DNA from: Pirellulaceae bacterium
GTDB taxonomy: Bacteria; Planctomycetota; Planctomycetia; Pirellulales; Pirellulaceae
Reading direction: 5' to 3'
DNA: 5,428 bases
NCBI GenBank assembly: GCA_020846515.1
Contig: JADLDX010000728.1
Location: 1 to 5,428 of the forward strand
The notes beneath the pieces are model-generated. The model was not told the origin of the DNA and did not search any database. It worked only from the letters and a program-made list of their open reading frames with translations. A program made the translations under genes and the position numbers. Below, one piece after another: positions 4,901-5,428 of this stretch. How positions within the stretch are numbered: position 1 is the first letter of the stretch; each line of letters opens with the position of its first letter.

Positions 4901-5428
4901 ATGCCGATCCTGAACAAAGAACCCGACATTTTTCCAGCTAACCTGCTCGAGAGCAGCCAAGCCACGGATAATCCCTGGTGGGCGATGTACACGCTGGCTC
5001 GGCAAGAAAAAAAATTAATGCGCAGTTTAGCCACCATCGATGTGGCTTTTTACGCACCTGTCATTCCGCGGCGATATCGCTCGCCAGCCGGTCGAATTCG
5101 TACAACTTACGAGCCGCTGTTTGCTAACTATGTCTTCGTGTGTGGTGATGAAGTCGCCAGGCACAGCGCTGTGTGTACTGGCTGCATCAGTCGCTGGATG
5201 CCGGTTGGCCAACCCTTAGAGCTTGTAGAAGACCTCAGGCAGCTCCATTCGCTAATCCAGCTAGATGCCCCATTGTCACCAGAACGTCGCTTGGAGCCCG
5301 GAACCAAGGTTCGCATTCGCAGTGGCCCGTTCGCCGGCTACGAAGGCGTCATCTTCCGGCGCGAACGTGAAACGCGTTTGCAAGTGTCGGTACGTTTCAT
5401 GGATCAAGTCGTTTCGGTCGCCGTTGAA
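4901..5428 (+). CDS. NusG/RfaH-like transcription elongation factor, 3'-truncated
   Basis: The frame from ATG 4901 stays open to the window end (176 codons seen; probably only a few residues are missing). A short N-terminal tail (MPIL, FPANLL) precedes the NGN domain from about residue 26: WWAMYTLARQEKKLMRSL, then FYAPVIPRRYR, then EPLFANYVFV, the strand-helix order of NusG. The KOW motif follows at about 131-157 (LEPGTKVRIRSGPFAGYEGVIFRR). NusG proteins bind the RNA-polymerase clamp; RfaH and UpxY paralogues in polysaccharide loci reduce pausing and termination so long operons are fully transcribed. The divergent NGN core, the tail and the EPS context suggest a specialised paralogue and not the housekeeping nusG, which normally neighbours secE and ribosomal-protein genes. 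Start: ATG 4901 gives the tail typical of this type; there is no good Shine-Dalgarno site. ATG 4985 would cut into the NGN domain. Confidence 0.9.
   Translation, partial: MPILNKEPDIFPANLLESSQATDNPWWAMYTLARQEKKLMRSLATIDVAFYAPVIPRRYRSPAGRIRTTYEPLFANYVFVCGDEVARHSAVCTGCISRWMPVGQPLELVEDLRQLHSLIQLDAPLSPERRLEPGTKVRIRSGPFAGYEGVIFRRERETRLQVSVRFMDQVVSVAVE

Noticed and set aside
4817..5316. Several minus-strand open frames of 61-62 codons opposite the NusG-like gene
   Set aside because: They are antisense to a clear NGN-KOW coding frame and have no domain features.

Overview
The window looks like part of an exopolysaccharide (EPS) biosynthesis and export locus from a planctomycete, most likely a member of the Pirellulaceae (Rhodopirellula-like). 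The grounds are recognition of three protein types: a 5'-truncated small protein of a family I associate with planctomycetes, a planctomycete-style SLBB polysaccharide export lipoprotein, and a NusG-like protein whose N terminus (MPIL, then FP, then LL) fits the planctomycete NusG paralogue type. Mid-range GC, weak Shine-Dalgarno signals and wide intergenic regions full of hairpins also fit. This assignment comes from pattern memory and not from a database search.

Layout, all genes on the + strand: (1) 1-462, the C-terminal part of an uncharacterised small protein; (2) 463-619, a spacer with a 9-bp inverted repeat; (3) 620-1957, an outer-membrane polysaccharide export (OPX, Wza-like) lipoprotein; (4) 1958-2629, a 672-bp non-coding region with two hairpins right after the stop codon and then a three-unit tandem array of a ~136-bp repeat; (5) 2630-4252, a WecA/MraY-family polyprenyl-phosphate sugar-1-phosphate transferase with an extra C-terminal soluble domain; (6) 4253-4900, a 648-bp non-coding region with two families of short GC-rich repeats; (7) 4901-5428, a NusG/RfaH-like transcription elongation factor with NGN and KOW domains, cut by the window end.

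Functionally, the transferase would start lipid-linked glycan assembly at the inner membrane. The OPX lipoprotein would form or gate the outer-membrane exit. The NusG paralogue would be expected to promote readthrough of long polysaccharide operons. No polymerase, flippase, chain-length kinase or glycosyltransferase is inside the window, so the rest of the pathway must lie outside it.

The least explained part is the non-coding DNA. In the tandem array at 2045-2453 each unit keeps nearly constant flanks while its centre varies. Each centre can still fold into a hairpin with different arm sequences around a shared C-C-(G/A)-G-C-A-T-G loop-side motif. That pattern suggests a conserved RNA or DNA structure and not a protein-coding gene.
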